Part shown: in pieces, positions 35,337 to 43,641 of the stretch
Position numbering within the stretch: the first letter of the stretch is position 1
How the letters are laid out: every line of letters starts with the position of its first letter
Assembly: GCF_017948265.1 (NCBI RefSeq)
Contig: NZ_CP072852.1
Coordinates: 2,294,001-2,358,000, forward strand
Direction: 5' to 3'
Source of the DNA: Rhodoferax sp. PAMC 29310
GTDB taxonomy: Bacteria > Pseudomonadota > Gammaproteobacteria > Burkholderiales > Burkholderiaceae_C
DNA length: 64,000 nucleotides
The notes under the pieces: generated by a model
The model's database searches: none
Seen by the model: the letters and a program-made list of their open reading frames with translations, nothing else
Told to the model about the DNA's origin: nothing
Program-made: the position numbers and the translations under genes

Positions 35337-36224
35337 ATGGAGTTATCAGTGGCTACTTTCACCCCCTTCACCTGCGCCCGCTTTCTAAAAACCGTGGCTG
35401 CCACGGCCATCGTCGCCCTGGGCGGCCTGGCGCAGGCACAGGCCGTGTTCAAGATCACTGCCATTCCTGACGAGTCCCCCACCGAGTTGGCCCGCAAAGC
35501 GGCACCGTTGGTCAAGTACCTGGAAACCACACTGGGCATGAAGGTGGAGTTCACCCCGGTGTCTGATTACGCAGCCGCTGTCGAGGCACTGGCCAACAAG
35601 CAGGTCGACATGGCCTGGTTTGGTGGCTTTACCTTTGTGCAGGCCAATGTGCGTTCTGGCGGCAAGGCAGTGCCACTGGTTCAGCGCGAGGAAGACGAGA
35701 AATTCCGCTCCGTGTTCATCAGCGGCGACCCGGCCATTAAAGGCTTGTCCGATCTGAAAGGCAAAACTGTCAGCTTTGGCTCGCCATCGAGCACCTCCGG
35801 TCATTTGATGCCGCGCAGCTATCTGATGAAAGCCAATATTGACGCCGACAAAGACTTCAAACGCGTTGCCTTCTCAGGCGCGCACGACGCCACCATTGCC
35901 GCCGTAGCTGCTGGCAAGGTGGACGCGGGCGCCCTCAACATCTCGGTGTGGGAAAAGTTTGTGACCGACAAAAAGGTTGACACTGACAAAGTAAAGGTCA
36001 TCTTCACCACCCCCACTTACTACGACTACAACTGGACCGTGCATGCGGACATGCCCTTGGCCCAGCGCGAGAAGCTGACCAAAGCCTTCCTGGCCTTAAG
36101 CCCGGCCACGCCTGAAGGTAAAGAGATTCTGGAGTTACAACGGGCCACGCGTTTTGTGGCCACCAAGGCCTCCAACTATGACGGCATTGAAGCTGCGGCA
36201 CGCAGCGCCGGTTTGCTGAAGTAA
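35337..36224 (+). CDS. PhnD-type ABC substrate-binding protein, putative selenate type
   Basis: A 295-aa periplasmic binding protein with a Sec signal peptide (residues 12-35, ending LAQAQA). It shows the PhnD-like pattern of TAIPDESPTELARKAAPLVKYL, then DMAWFGGFTFVQA near 90, SFGSPSSTSGHLMPR near 145, and PTYYDYNWTVHAD near 215. It differs from true phosphonate binders, and I recall a related family annotated as putative selenate ABC transporter. The location divergent from egtD-senB-selD supports selenium oxyanion as ligand, but phosphonate or phosphite cannot be excluded. ATG 35337 has no clear ribosome-binding site; a TTG at 35313 is an alternative. Confidence 0.8.
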   Translation: MELSVATFTPFTCARFLKTVAATAIVALGGLAQAQAVFKITAIPDESPTELARKAAPLVKYLETTLGMKVEFTPVSDYAAAVEALANKQVDMAWFGGFTFVQANVRSGGKAVPLVQREEDEKFRSVFISGDPAIKGLSDLKGKTVSFGSPSSTSGHLMPRSYLMKANIDADKDFKRVAFSGAHDATIAAVAAGKVDAGALNISVWEKFVTDKKVDTDKVKVIFTTPTYYDYNWTVHADMPLAQREKLTKAFLALSPATPEGKEILELQRATRFVATKASNYDGIEAAARSAGLLK

Positions 36225-36225
36225 A

Positions 36226-36277
36226 TTTAAACCGCTACTGAAACAATAGCTGCTTGCGCAGCTAAAACGGGCGCCAC
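36226..36277. repeat. Dispersed repeat fragment before the ABC ATPase
   Basis: The intergenic stretch contains CTACTGAAACAATAGCTGCTTGCGCAGC, sharing AATAGCTGCTTGCGCA with 24651-24667. It lies between the substrate-binding protein and ATPase genes of the putative selenate transporter and does not encode a gene. Confidence 0.5.
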
Positions 36278-36292
36278 AGCCATTATTCGCTT

Positions 36293-37126
36293 ATGAAATT
36301 GACCTTGCAGCATTGCAACGCCTGGCACCCAGCCGCCCGGGCTTCGGCACCGGCGGCGCTGCGCGATTTCAGTCTGCAGGTCTCACCGGGCGAACAACTG
36401 GCCGTGATTGGCCCCTCAGGCGCGGGAAAAACAACCTTGCTGCACCTGCTGGCCTGCGCCTTGAAACCCGCCAGCGGCGTGCTCCAACTGGGCGATCGCT
36501 CGCCCTGGACCCTGCCGCGCCGACAGTTGCAGGCCCTGCGGGGCGAGTTGTTTCTAGCCCCGCAAGTACCGCCTTTGCCGCCGCGCCAGCGTGTGGTGAT
36601 CGCCGTACTGGCCGGGCGACTGCCCAATGAGAGCCTGTGGGCCAGCGTGCGCAGCCTGTTTTACCCTACCGACATCGCCATGGCCGAGCGCGCCTTGGCG
36701 CATTTTGATGTGAGCGACAAGTTGTTTGAGCGGGTCGACCGACTGTCTGGCGGCGAGCGCCAGCGTGTCGGCCTGGCCCGCGCCCTGGCCACGCAAGCCA
36801 GTCTGTTTTTGGTGGACGAACCCCTCTCCGCGCTGGACCCGACCCGGGCGCAGCAAGCCATGGCTTCGCTCACCCAGGCCGCGCGTGAGCGCGGAGCCAC
36901 CTTGGTCACCACGTTGCACCATGTTGAAATGGCCTTGCAGCACTTTCCGCGCATCATTGGCCTGCGTGACGGCGCGTTGGCCTTTGACCTGCCCTCTGCC
37001 GAAGTCACCCCCGCCCGACTGCAGGCGTTGTACGACCAGCATCTGGACGAGCTGACTCAAACCACGCCCCCACCGCCGTCTGAGGCGCGCACCACGCCAG
37101 CGCCGGTGGTTATGCACTGCCGATAA
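36293..37126 (+). CDS. PhnC-type ABC transporter ATP-binding protein
   Basis: A 277-aa ABC ATPase with Walker A GPSGAGKTT near residue 42, signature LSGGERQRVGLARAL near 150, Walker B LFLVDEPLSALDP near 172 and H-loop (TTLHHVEMAL near 205). The arrangement matches PhnC. The C-terminal 30 residues are Pro/Thr-rich and unusual. It lies between the substrate-binding protein and two permease genes and energises their transport. The 68-bp gap before it contains a short repeat shared with other loci in the window. Confidence 0.9.
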   Translation: MKLTLQHCNAWHPAARASAPAALRDFSLQVSPGEQLAVIGPSGAGKTTLLHLLACALKPASGVLQLGDRSPWTLPRRQLQALRGELFLAPQVPPLPPRQRVVIAVLAGRLPNESLWASVRSLFYPTDIAMAERALAHFDVSDKLFERVDRLSGGERQRVGLARALATQASLFLVDEPLSALDPTRAQQAMASLTQAARERGATLVTTLHHVEMALQHFPRIIGLRDGALAFDLPSAEVTPARLQALYDQHLDELTQTTPPPPSEARTTPAPVVMHCR

Positions 37127-37138
37127 GCATTGCGCCCA

Positions 37139-37993
37139 ATGCCGCCCTCCGCGCCCCTACCTTTTGGACCCAACCCGGCACCGGCGCTGCGTGACCCTGC
37201 CTGGCTATCGCGGGTGTTTTGGGCATTGGGTGGCTTGGTGCTGCTATGGCCAGCGCTGGTGCTCACCGAATTCAAACCCTGGCTCTTGCTGGACCCTGAG
37301 TCTTTGCGGCCCACGCTGCGCTTCGTGAGTGATTTTTTCCCACCCAAGCTCAACCCCGACTTTTTGAGCATGGTCGCCCGAGAAACCTGGCGCACCGTGG
37401 CCATTGCCACTGCCGGGCTGACACTAGCCATGGTGCTGGCGGTGCCGCTGACGCTGCTGTCGGTGCGGGCACTTTCCGTTTCGGCCCTGAGCGGGCGCAT
37501 GGCGCTGCTGCCAACCGTAGTGAGGCAAATTGTGCGCTGGGTGCTGATCGTGCTGCGCAGCGTGCCGGAGTTGATCTGGGCGCTGGTGTTTGTGCGCGTG
37601 GTGGGCCTGGGGCCCACCTCGGGCGTGCTGGCCATTGGTCTCACCTACGGCGGCATGCTGGGCAAGGTGTACGCCGAAATTCTGGACAGTGGCGACACCC
37701 ATGCCACCACCAGCCTGCTGCGCAATGGCTCTGGCCGCGTGCAGGCGTTCTTTTACGCACTTTTGCCGCAAAACGCGGGTGAGCTGACCAGCTACACCGT
37801 GTACCGATGGGAATGCGCCATTCGCTCCTCTGCCGTGCTCGGTTTTGTCGGCGCAGGCGGCTTGGGCCAGCAAATGGACGCCTCCATGAAGATGTTCAAC
37901 GGCTCGGAAGTGGCCACCATGCTGCTGGTTTTCATGGCCTTGGTCTGGCTGGCGGACCGCATCAGCGCCTGGTTGCGCAAGGGCCTGGCATGA
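37139..37993 (+). CDS. PhnE-type ABC transporter permease 1
   Basis: A 284-aa inner-membrane permease with about six hydrophobic segments. The segment RSVPELIWALVFVRVVGLGP near 140 and the terminal SAVLGFVGAGGLGQQMD near 235 are typical of PhnE/PtxC permeases. The EAA-like loop is GSGRVQAFFYALLPQNAGEL near 200. ATG 37139 is chosen (TTG 37130 possible). Its stop overlaps the next permease start as ATGA, so the two are translationally coupled. Confidence 0.88.
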   Translation: MPPSAPLPFGPNPAPALRDPAWLSRVFWALGGLVLLWPALVLTEFKPWLLLDPESLRPTLRFVSDFFPPKLNPDFLSMVARETWRTVAIATAGLTLAMVLAVPLTLLSVRALSVSALSGRMALLPTVVRQIVRWVLIVLRSVPELIWALVFVRVVGLGPTSGVLAIGLTYGGMLGKVYAEILDSGDTHATTSLLRNGSGRVQAFFYALLPQNAGELTSYTVYRWECAIRSSAVLGFVGAGGLGQQMDASMKMFNGSEVATMLLVFMALVWLADRISAWLRKGLA

Positions 37994-38823
37994 AAACCAA
38001 CGCCAAACCGGCGGCCAACGAGGCCTACAAGCTGCCGCCCAAACTGTTCGATGCCCGCTGCAAAGCCTGCTGGTTCGTGCTGGCGGTGCTGGCTTTGATC
38101 GTCGCCAGCTTCTGGTCGCTGGACCTGCAGTGGGCGCAGTTTCTGTCTGCCAGGGCCCTAGTCAAGATGGGCCGTTTTTTGGGCGAGTTGCTGGTGCCGC
38201 AAACCGACCCCGCATTCCTGAGCAAATTGTTGTGGGCCACGCTGGAGACGCTGGCCATGTCGGCGCTGGGCACAGTGCTGGCCGTGGTGCTGGGCCTGGC
38301 CCTGGCGTTGCCGGCGAGCAAAACCAACGCCGAGGACCCGGCGCGCTGGCGCACGGCAACCCGACTGGTGCTGAACGCCTTGCGCAGCGTGCCTGAACTG
38401 GTCTGGGCGGTCTTGCTGTTGATTGCCGCAGGTCTGGGCCCGTTTGCCGGCACGCTGGCGCTGGGCCTGCACACCTCGGGCGTGCTCGGTCGTCTGTTTG
38501 CCGAAGCCATTGAAAACGCCCCGCCTGAGCCGGCCTTTGCGCTGCGAATGCGCGGCGTGGGCGAAAGCCGTGTGTTCCTGTACGCCACCCTGCCTCAGGT
38601 GCTGCCGCAATTGATGAGCTACACGCTTTACCGCTGGGAGAACAACATCCGCGCGGCCACCGTACTTGGCGTGGTAGGTGCCGGCGGCCTCGGGCAAATG
38701 CTGATGTACCACATGGGCCTGTTCCAGATGAGCGAAACCAGCTCGGTACTCATCGCCATGCTGCTGCTGGTGGCGCTGGTGGATTCGCTGAGCTTTGGCT
38801 ACCGGCGGTGGTTGACGCGGTAA
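37990..38823 (+). CDS. PhnE-type ABC transporter permease 2
   Basis: A 277-aa paralogue of the preceding permease, sharing NALRSVPELVWAVLLLIAAGLGP and ATVLGVVGAGGLGQMLMYHMG. The two probably form a heterodimeric channel with the upstream ATPase and binding protein. The start ATG overlaps the previous stop. A longer frame begins inside permease 1 but the ATGA overlap defines the true start. This is the last gene of the transporter operon; no terminator is obvious. Confidence 0.88.
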   Translation: MKTNAKPAANEAYKLPPKLFDARCKACWFVLAVLALIVASFWSLDLQWAQFLSARALVKMGRFLGELLVPQTDPAFLSKLLWATLETLAMSALGTVLAVVLGLALALPASKTNAEDPARWRTATRLVLNALRSVPELVWAVLLLIAAGLGPFAGTLALGLHTSGVLGRLFAEAIENAPPEPAFALRMRGVGESRVFLYATLPQVLPQLMSYTLYRWENNIRAATVLGVVGAGGLGQMLMYHMGLFQMSETSSVLIAMLLLVALVDSLSFGYRRWLTR

Positions 38824-39077
38824 GTGGCCGGCGCCGGCTCCCTTGAATCAACGAGGGCTTTGAGACTCAGGCGGACCTTGAGCCACTGAGCTGCGCCGAT
38901 AGCAAAACTGGCCATCACACAGTCAACTCGATGAAAAATTGTTTCAAATCAACGAGTTGAGGAATATCAACGGGTATAAACCCACAGCTTATCCGACGAA
39001 CGCAGTTCAAAAAATCAGTAAGTTAACCTTACTTTGCACAACTTTGCGCTGACTATGAGGGAGATTGAACTTATGAA
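38824..39077. other. Upstream region of rpoH
   Basis: About 250 bp with no gene. It contains one clear dyad: TCAACTCG (38923-38930) and CGAGTTGA (38953-38960), perfect 8-bp arms around a 22-nt centre. This could be an operator, a hairpin in a longer rpoH leader, or the end of the transporter transcript, although no T-tract follows. Confidence 0.5.
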
Positions 39078-39104
39078 TTGGCACTCGCTCATACAGAGTG
39101 CTAA
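39078..39104 (+). promoter_or_regulatory. CIRCE operator (HrcA) overlapping an rpoH promoter
   Basis: TTGGCACTC-N9-GAGTGCTAA matches the CIRCE consensus TTAGCACTC-N9-GAGTGCTAA with one mismatch, and its spacer is exactly nine bases. It ends 30 bp before the rpoH ATG. A plausible sigma-70 promoter lies within it, with -35 TTGGCA at 39078-39083, an 18-bp spacer and -10 TAACAT at 39102-39107. HrcA bound here would block that promoter until heat shock inactivates HrcA. Confidence 0.9.
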
Positions 39105-39134
39105 CATTAAGTCTAGGAAGAAAAGGAGTCCCTT

Positions 39135-40076
39135 ATGACTTATTCAACAGGCGCATCCGGCGCCGCGCTGACAGTTGCCAACCCGTGGGCTATGGTGCCG
39201 CCACTGGGCAATTTGGACGCGTACATTTCGGCCGCCAACCGCTTGCCGATGCTCACGCTCGAAGAAGAACAAAAATTTTCCCGCCAGCTCAAAGAAGACA
39301 ACAACGTGGATGCGGCTGGAAAGCTGGTGCTGTCGCACCTGCGTTTAGTCGTGTCCGTGTCGCGCCAGTACCTTGGCTACGGCCTGCCCCACAGCGACCT
39401 GATTCAGGAAGGCAATGTGGGTTTGATGAAAGCGGTGAAACGCTTTGACCCCGACCACGGCGTGCGGCTGGTCAGCTATGCGCTGCACTGGATCAAGGCG
39501 GAAATTCACGAGTACATCCTGAAGAACTGGCGCATGGTGAAGGTTGCGACGACCAAATCACAGCGCAAATTGTTTTTCAATCTGCGCTCCATGAAGCAAC
39601 GTTTCAAGGCCGCCGACGCCGAAGCCGATGCAGGCACCCACCGCGAGACGCTGAACGAAGAGCAGATCGAGGCCATGGCGGCAACGCTGAACGTCAAGCG
39701 CGAAGACGTCATCGAGATGGAAACGCGCCTGTCAGGCGGCGATGTGATGCTGGACCCGGGCCCTTCTGCCGACGGCGAAGAGTCTTATGGCCCCATTGCC
39801 TACCTGACGGACACCCGCCACGAGCCAACAGCCATGATCGAAGCGACACAGCGCGACGTGCTGGCCAGCGATGGTATTGCCACGGCACTGGAAGCTCTTG
39901 ACGAGCGCAGCCGCCGTATCGTGGAAGAGCGCTGGCTCAAGGTCAATGACGACTCCTCAGGCGGCATGACGCTGCACGAGTTGGCCGCGGTCTATGGCGT
40001 GAGCGCCGAGCGCATTCGCCAGATCGAAGTCGCTGCCATGAAGAAGATGAAGAAGACACTGGTCGAATACAGCTAA
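39135..40076 (+). CDS. rpoH: RNA polymerase sigma factor RpoH (sigma-32)
   Basis: The heat-shock sigma factor, 313 aa. Region 2 is clear (HLRLVVSVSRQYLGYGLPHSDLIQEGNVGLMKAVKRFDP near residues 65-105), as is the RpoH box (QRKLFFNLR near 142). Region 4 ends with the helix-turn-helix TLHELAAVYGVSAERIRQIE near residue 280. Its ribosome-binding site is AAAAGGAG at 39120. A CIRCE element precedes it, so heat-shock control combines HrcA and sigma-32. A terminator follows. Confidence 0.96.
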   Translation: MTYSTGASGAALTVANPWAMVPPLGNLDAYISAANRLPMLTLEEEQKFSRQLKEDNNVDAAGKLVLSHLRLVVSVSRQYLGYGLPHSDLIQEGNVGLMKAVKRFDPDHGVRLVSYALHWIKAEIHEYILKNWRMVKVATTKSQRKLFFNLRSMKQRFKAADAEADAGTHRETLNEEQIEAMAATLNVKREDVIEMETRLSGGDVMLDPGPSADGEESYGPIAYLTDTRHEPTAMIEATQRDVLASDGIATALEALDERSRRIVEERWLKVNDDSSGGMTLHELAAVYGVSAERIRQIEVAAMKKMKKTLVEYS

Positions 40077-40095
40077 TCTGATCCTGCTTCACAGG

Positions 40096-40131
40096 TGCCT
40101 CTGCCGGTTTCACCAGCAGGGGCATTTTTTT
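40096..40131 (+). terminator. Rho-independent terminator after rpoH
   Basis: TGCCTCTGC (40096-40104) pairs with GCAGGGGCA (40116-40124), with one G-T wobble and an 11-nt loop, followed by seven T residues. It begins 20 bp after the rpoH stop. In the minus direction the T-rich tail is lacking, so it terminates rpoH only. Confidence 0.88.
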
Positions 40132-40198
40132 ACTGAAAATTGACTGCCGCGGTGAAACGACCCAGCATCGATTGAGTATTCGCCGCAGTGGCTGGACT

Positions 40199-40804
40199 CT
40201 ACTTGAGCAGGAGCTTGATGTCGTCGACGAGCGGCTGCACCCCAGAGCCGTAGCGGGTGTAAAGGCGCAGTTTTCCCTGCGTGTCATACACATAGCTGCC
40301 CGCTGAGTGATCCATGGTGTAGCTGGTCGCCGTCGTGCCATCCACCTTTTTGTAGTAGACCTTGTAGTCTTTGGCCAGCGCCGCCAACTGCCCTGTCGTC
40401 GTGGTGTAGAGCGCCAGAAACGACGGGTCGAAGTTACCCATATAGGCCTTCAGCACTTCAGGGGTGTCGCGCTCCGGATCAACGGTGACAAACAGCCCCT
40501 GCAGGCGGTCGCCATCTTTACCCAGCATCTTCTTGACTTCAGCCAGCTCGTTCATGGAGGTGGGGCAGACGTCGGGACATTGGGTGAAACCAAAGAACAT
40601 GACCACGACCTTGCCTGCGAAGTCTTTTAACGTCCGCGGTTGGCCGTTGTGGTCAGTCAAGGCGAAATCATGGGCATAGTCGGCGCCGGTCACGTCAACC
40701 GCCGCAAACTTCGGCGCACTGTCAGTACATGCAGCTAAAAGACCTGTAGCCCCCGTCCACAATGCAGCGGAAGCTATCAATTTAAGAGTATTTCGTTTGT
40801 TCAT
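40199..40804 (-). CDS. SCO1/SenC family copper-binding lipoprotein
   Basis: A 201-aa periplasmic thioredoxin-fold protein that delivers copper or handles thiols in CuA assembly of cytochrome c oxidase. The N-terminus is a lipoprotein signal (lipobox LLAAC, Cys near 26). The CxxxC copper site is CPDVCPTSM near residue 77, and the third ligand His lies in YTMDHSAGSYVYD near 167. It is the last gene of the cox assembly run. SenC here is the copper protein and unrelated to the selenoneine enzyme of the same name. Confidence 0.93.
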   Translation of the reverse strand: MNKRNTLKLIASAALWTGATGLLAACTDSAPKFAAVDVTGADYAHDFALTDHNGQPRTLKDFAGKVVVMFFGFTQCPDVCPTSMNELAEVKKMLGKDGDRLQGLFVTVDPERDTPEVLKAYMGNFDPSFLALYTTTTGQLAALAKDYKVYYKKVDGTTATSYTMDHSAGSYVYDTQGKLRLYTRYGSGVQPLVDDIKLLLK

Positions 40805-40810
40805 CGTCAA

Positions 40811-41707
40811 TCACAGTACGTAGTGGTCCACCAGCAAAGCGGCGAACAGCACGCTCAGGTGGATCAAGGAGAAGCGGAAAGTCTTGCGCGCCAATGCGTC
40901 AGAGTACTCGCGCCACAGCCAATAACCGTAGAGGCAAAACCCGAAACTCAAAACCACGGCAACGCCCAGGTAAATCCAGGAACTCATGCCGTAAACAAAG
41001 GGCAGCAGGCAGGCGGCAAATAGCACAAACGTGTACAGCAGAATTTGCAGGCGGGTGAATTCATTGCCGTGCGTCACGGGCAGCATTGGCAGCCCTGATT
41101 TTCGATAGTCCTCGACGCGGTACAAGGCCAATGCCCAAAAGTGGGGTGGCGTCCACAAGAAGATGATCAAGAACAGAATCAAGGCCTCAGGACCAACGTT
41201 GCCCGCCATAGCGGACCAGCCCAGCACGGGTGGCATGGCGCCAGAGGCGCCCCCAATCACGATGTTTTGAGGGGTCAGGGGCTTAAGAATTACGGTGTAA
41301 ACCACCGCATAGCCGACGAAGGTCGCAAAGGTCAGCCACATGGTGAGCGGGTTGACCCAGAAATACAGCAGCGCGGAACCCGCTGCACACAAGCTCGCGG
41401 AGAAGAGCAAGGTCTGGCGATCGTTCAACTCGCCCTTGGCGGTGGGCCGCCAAGCCGTACGCTTCATCTTGGCGTCAATGCCTTTTTCGACAATACAGTT
41501 GAATGCGGCGGCCGCAGCAGCCACCAGCCAGATGCCCGCGCAGGCAATCAAGGCCAATTGAACTTCCTGCCATGTTGGTACACCGGGCACAGCGAGCACC
41601 ATGCCAATCAAGGCGCAAAAAACAATCAACTGGATCACTCGTGGCTTGGTCAAGGCATAGAACTGCCGAAACACAGAAGCCCCATCGGTAAGCAAAGTAG
41701 CACTCAT
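40811..41707 (-). CDS. ctaB: Protoheme IX farnesyltransferase
   Basis: CtaB/CyoE adds a farnesyl group to heme b, giving heme o for cytochrome oxidase. The 298-aa membrane protein carries the first prenyl-diphosphate Asp motif in [19 protein letters not shown] near residue 70, and the [13 protein letters not shown] motif near 190. Its ATG overlaps the stop of ctaA as ATGA, indicating coupling. The order ctaA-ctaB-sco is common in Burkholderiales. Confidence 0.95.
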   Translation of the reverse strand: MSATLLTDGASVFRQFYALTKPRVIQLIVFCALIGMVLAVPGVPTWQEVQLALIACAGIWLVAAAAAAFNCIVEKGIDAKMKRTAWRPTAKGELNDRQTLLFSASLCAAGSALLYFWVNPLTMWLTFATFVGYAVVYTVILKPLTPQNIVIGGASGAMPPVLGWSAMAGNVGPEALILFLIIFLWTPPHFWALALYRVEDYRKSGLPMLPVTHGNEFTRLQILLYTFVLFAACLLPFVYGMSSWIYLGVAVVLSFGFCLYGYWLWREYSDALARKTFRFSLIHLSVLFAALLVDHYVL

Positions 41708-42882
41708 GCGGAAAATCTCGATTCAGAAGGATTCAGGTTGGACAGTGCCTGAGTGGAAGTCCGAACGCGACTGGCGGCGATGGCCCAAGTCAATGTAACG
41801 GCCAGGGCGGCGGCGCCACCGGTGTGAAGCACGGCGGCAACCAAGGGCCAGTCCAGCACCACATTGCTCAATCCAGTAGCCAGCTGCAGGCCGGTGAGCC
41901 CCGCCAGCCACCGCGACTGAATTCGCAAGGCCGGTATCCGGTTCAAGTACCAGGCCAACAGGCCCAGAACAGCCAAAACCAAGTAGGCCGCCAGGCGGTG
42001 TGCGTAATGAATGGCGGTCAACGCAGAGAAACCGATGACTTCAGCGGCCCCGGTCATGCCCAACTCACGCCAGATCTCGAAGCCCTGCTGCCAGTTCATC
42101 AGCGGCCACCAGCTTCCCTGACAACGCGGAAATTCGCTGCAGGCCAACACGGCGTAGTTGGTACTAACCCAACCGCCCAGCAAAACCTGCACGGCCAAAA
42201 GAATGGCCCCCATCCACAACAAGGCTCGCCCGCCGCCGGAAATACCGACGGGAGGCCGACCACTTTCAAACTGGGTATAGCGCACCGCCTGTATGCACAA
42301 TAAAACCAACAAAATAACACCACCAGCCAGGTGCAAGGTCACGATGGCTGGGAACAGCTTCATGGTCACAGTCAAGGCGCCAAAAGCCCCTTGGATACAA
42401 ACCCAAATCAGGGTCAATGTGGGCCACCACGGGGAAACTGGTGAGCCAGTTGCCTTGCCTTTGTCACTCGACCAACGGCGCCACGCCAGGATGGCTAGCA
42501 CCAATATAAGGAAACCAACGCTGCTCGCCAAATAGCGGTGAACCATCTCTACCCAGGCTTTTCCATGCGTCACGGGGCCGGTTGGCATGGCCGTCTGCGC
42601 GGCCTGAATGCTGACGCTGGCACCGATTGGACTGGCATGACCATAGCAGCCAGGCCAATCCGGGCAGCCCAAACCGGAATCGGTAAGGCGAGTGAAGGCG
42701 CCAAACAGCACGAGATCGAAAGTCAGAAAGAGCGTGAGCAAAGTCAGGACTTGCGCCCGACGAAGTGGGGTTCCACGCCGATTGCGCAGCCACACCCAAG
42801 CCAGCGGCCCACCGGCCAGCAGCGTACCGACCAACAGCAGGCGCAGCAAGGGGGACAGATCGTAAAGGTCTTGCGCACTCAT
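41704..42882 (-). CDS. ctaA: Heme A synthase (COX15/CtaA)
   Basis: CtaA oxidises the C8 methyl of heme o to heme a. The 392-aa protein has about eight transmembrane helices and the conserved [23 protein letters not shown] near residue 60. The heme-ligand histidines are placed as in COX15 (EMVHRYLAS near 110, TLHLAGG near 182, [11 protein letters not shown] near 293). Its stop overlaps the ctaB start. The long alphaproteobacterial/mitochondrial type is represented. Confidence 0.94.
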   Translation of the reverse strand: MSAQDLYDLSPLLRLLLVGTLLAGGPLAWVWLRNRRGTPLRRAQVLTLLTLFLTFDLVLFGAFTRLTDSGLGCPDWPGCYGHASPIGASVSIQAAQTAMPTGPVTHGKAWVEMVHRYLASSVGFLILVLAILAWRRWSSDKGKATGSPVSPWWPTLTLIWVCIQGAFGALTVTMKLFPAIVTLHLAGGVILLVLLCIQAVRYTQFESGRPPVGISGGGRALLWMGAILLAVQVLLGGWVSTNYAVLACSEFPRCQGSWWPLMNWQQGFEIWRELGMTGAAEVIGFSALTAIHYAHRLAAYLVLAVLGLLAWYLNRIPALRIQSRWLAGLTGLQLATGLSNVVLDWPLVAAVLHTGGAAALAVTLTWAIAASRVRTSTQALSNLNPSESRFSA

Positions 42883-42888
42883 ACTGAC

Positions 42889-43641
42889 TTACTCACTGCC
42901 TTCCCGACCCGGTTTGTCCCAGGAGTTTGAAGCCCGCAATAGACGCTCCACATCCCGCTTGGCCTTGGGTGCCTTGGCAAGATCCAGGTTGGCGGGAAAG
43001 CGCATCATCCAGTTGCCCCACGGGTCAACCATGTACAAATGATCTGCCAACTGTTGGCCCTTGGCGGGCTGCAACCAATTCGTCAAGTCTGCGGCGGGCA
43101 CACGCAACACGGTCGCGGTACTCAGCCCAGACAACAGACTAGGGTCAATCGGTGCATCGTCCGACACCAGCCAAACCCAATCCAGGCGATCTTTTTCACG
43201 GCCCAAGCCCTCGCGCAATTGGCGTTGCATGTAAAGCCGGTCTCGACACGCCACCTCGCAGGCGCCACCAGCCACGCTGATCAGCAGCCATTGATCCTTG
43301 AGCGAGCGCAATTTAACGACCTCTCCGGCAGGCGTTGTCCCGTTCACATCGGGCAGAGGGCTTTGCGGTTCAATCAGTTCACCAAAATTCTGGCGACTTT
43401 CGGGTTTGATGACGTAGAACGTGAGGTACGACGCGACCACAGGTGCTGCACACACCAACAGGACCAACATCATTTTCCAGCGACCCGGGCCTGGGCGCAG
43501 CGCAGCGCCGTGCATGGCCTGACTTGGGGTTGGCAGGTCGTGAACCGTCAGGCCCAAGGGCTGGTCCGAAGGCTTCGAACGGGATCCGGCGTCAGGCGCG
43601 CCGCGGGGAGAAGAATCGTCTAACAATTTGAAACCAGACAT
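42889..43641 (-). CDS. Membrane-anchored SCO-like cytochrome oxidase assembly protein
   Basis: A 250-aa protein with a cytoplasmic N-terminus of about 50 residues, one transmembrane helix (MMLVLLVCAAPVVASYLTFYVI near 57-78) and a periplasmic domain. That domain resembles a divergent thioredoxin/SCO fold: a CxxxC pair in GACEVACRDRLYMQR near 130 and the DHLYMVDPWGNWMMRF segment near 200 where SCO proteins carry their third ligand His. The usual Pro after the first Cys is absent. It lies between SURF1 and ctaA. The start overlaps the SURF1 gene by 50 bp; an ATG at 43515 would avoid this but shorten the protein. Confidence 0.8.
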   Translation of the reverse strand: MSGFKLLDDSSPRGAPDAGSRSKPSDQPLGLTVHDLPTPSQAMHGAALRPGPGRWKMMLVLLVCAAPVVASYLTFYVIKPESRQNFGELIEPQSPLPDVNGTTPAGEVVKLRSLKDQWLLISVAGGACEVACRDRLYMQRQLREGLGREKDRLDWVWLVSDDAPIDPSLLSGLSTATVLRVPAADLTNWLQPAKGQQLADHLYMVDPWGNWMMRFPANLDLAKAPKAKRDVERLLRASNSWDKPGREGSE

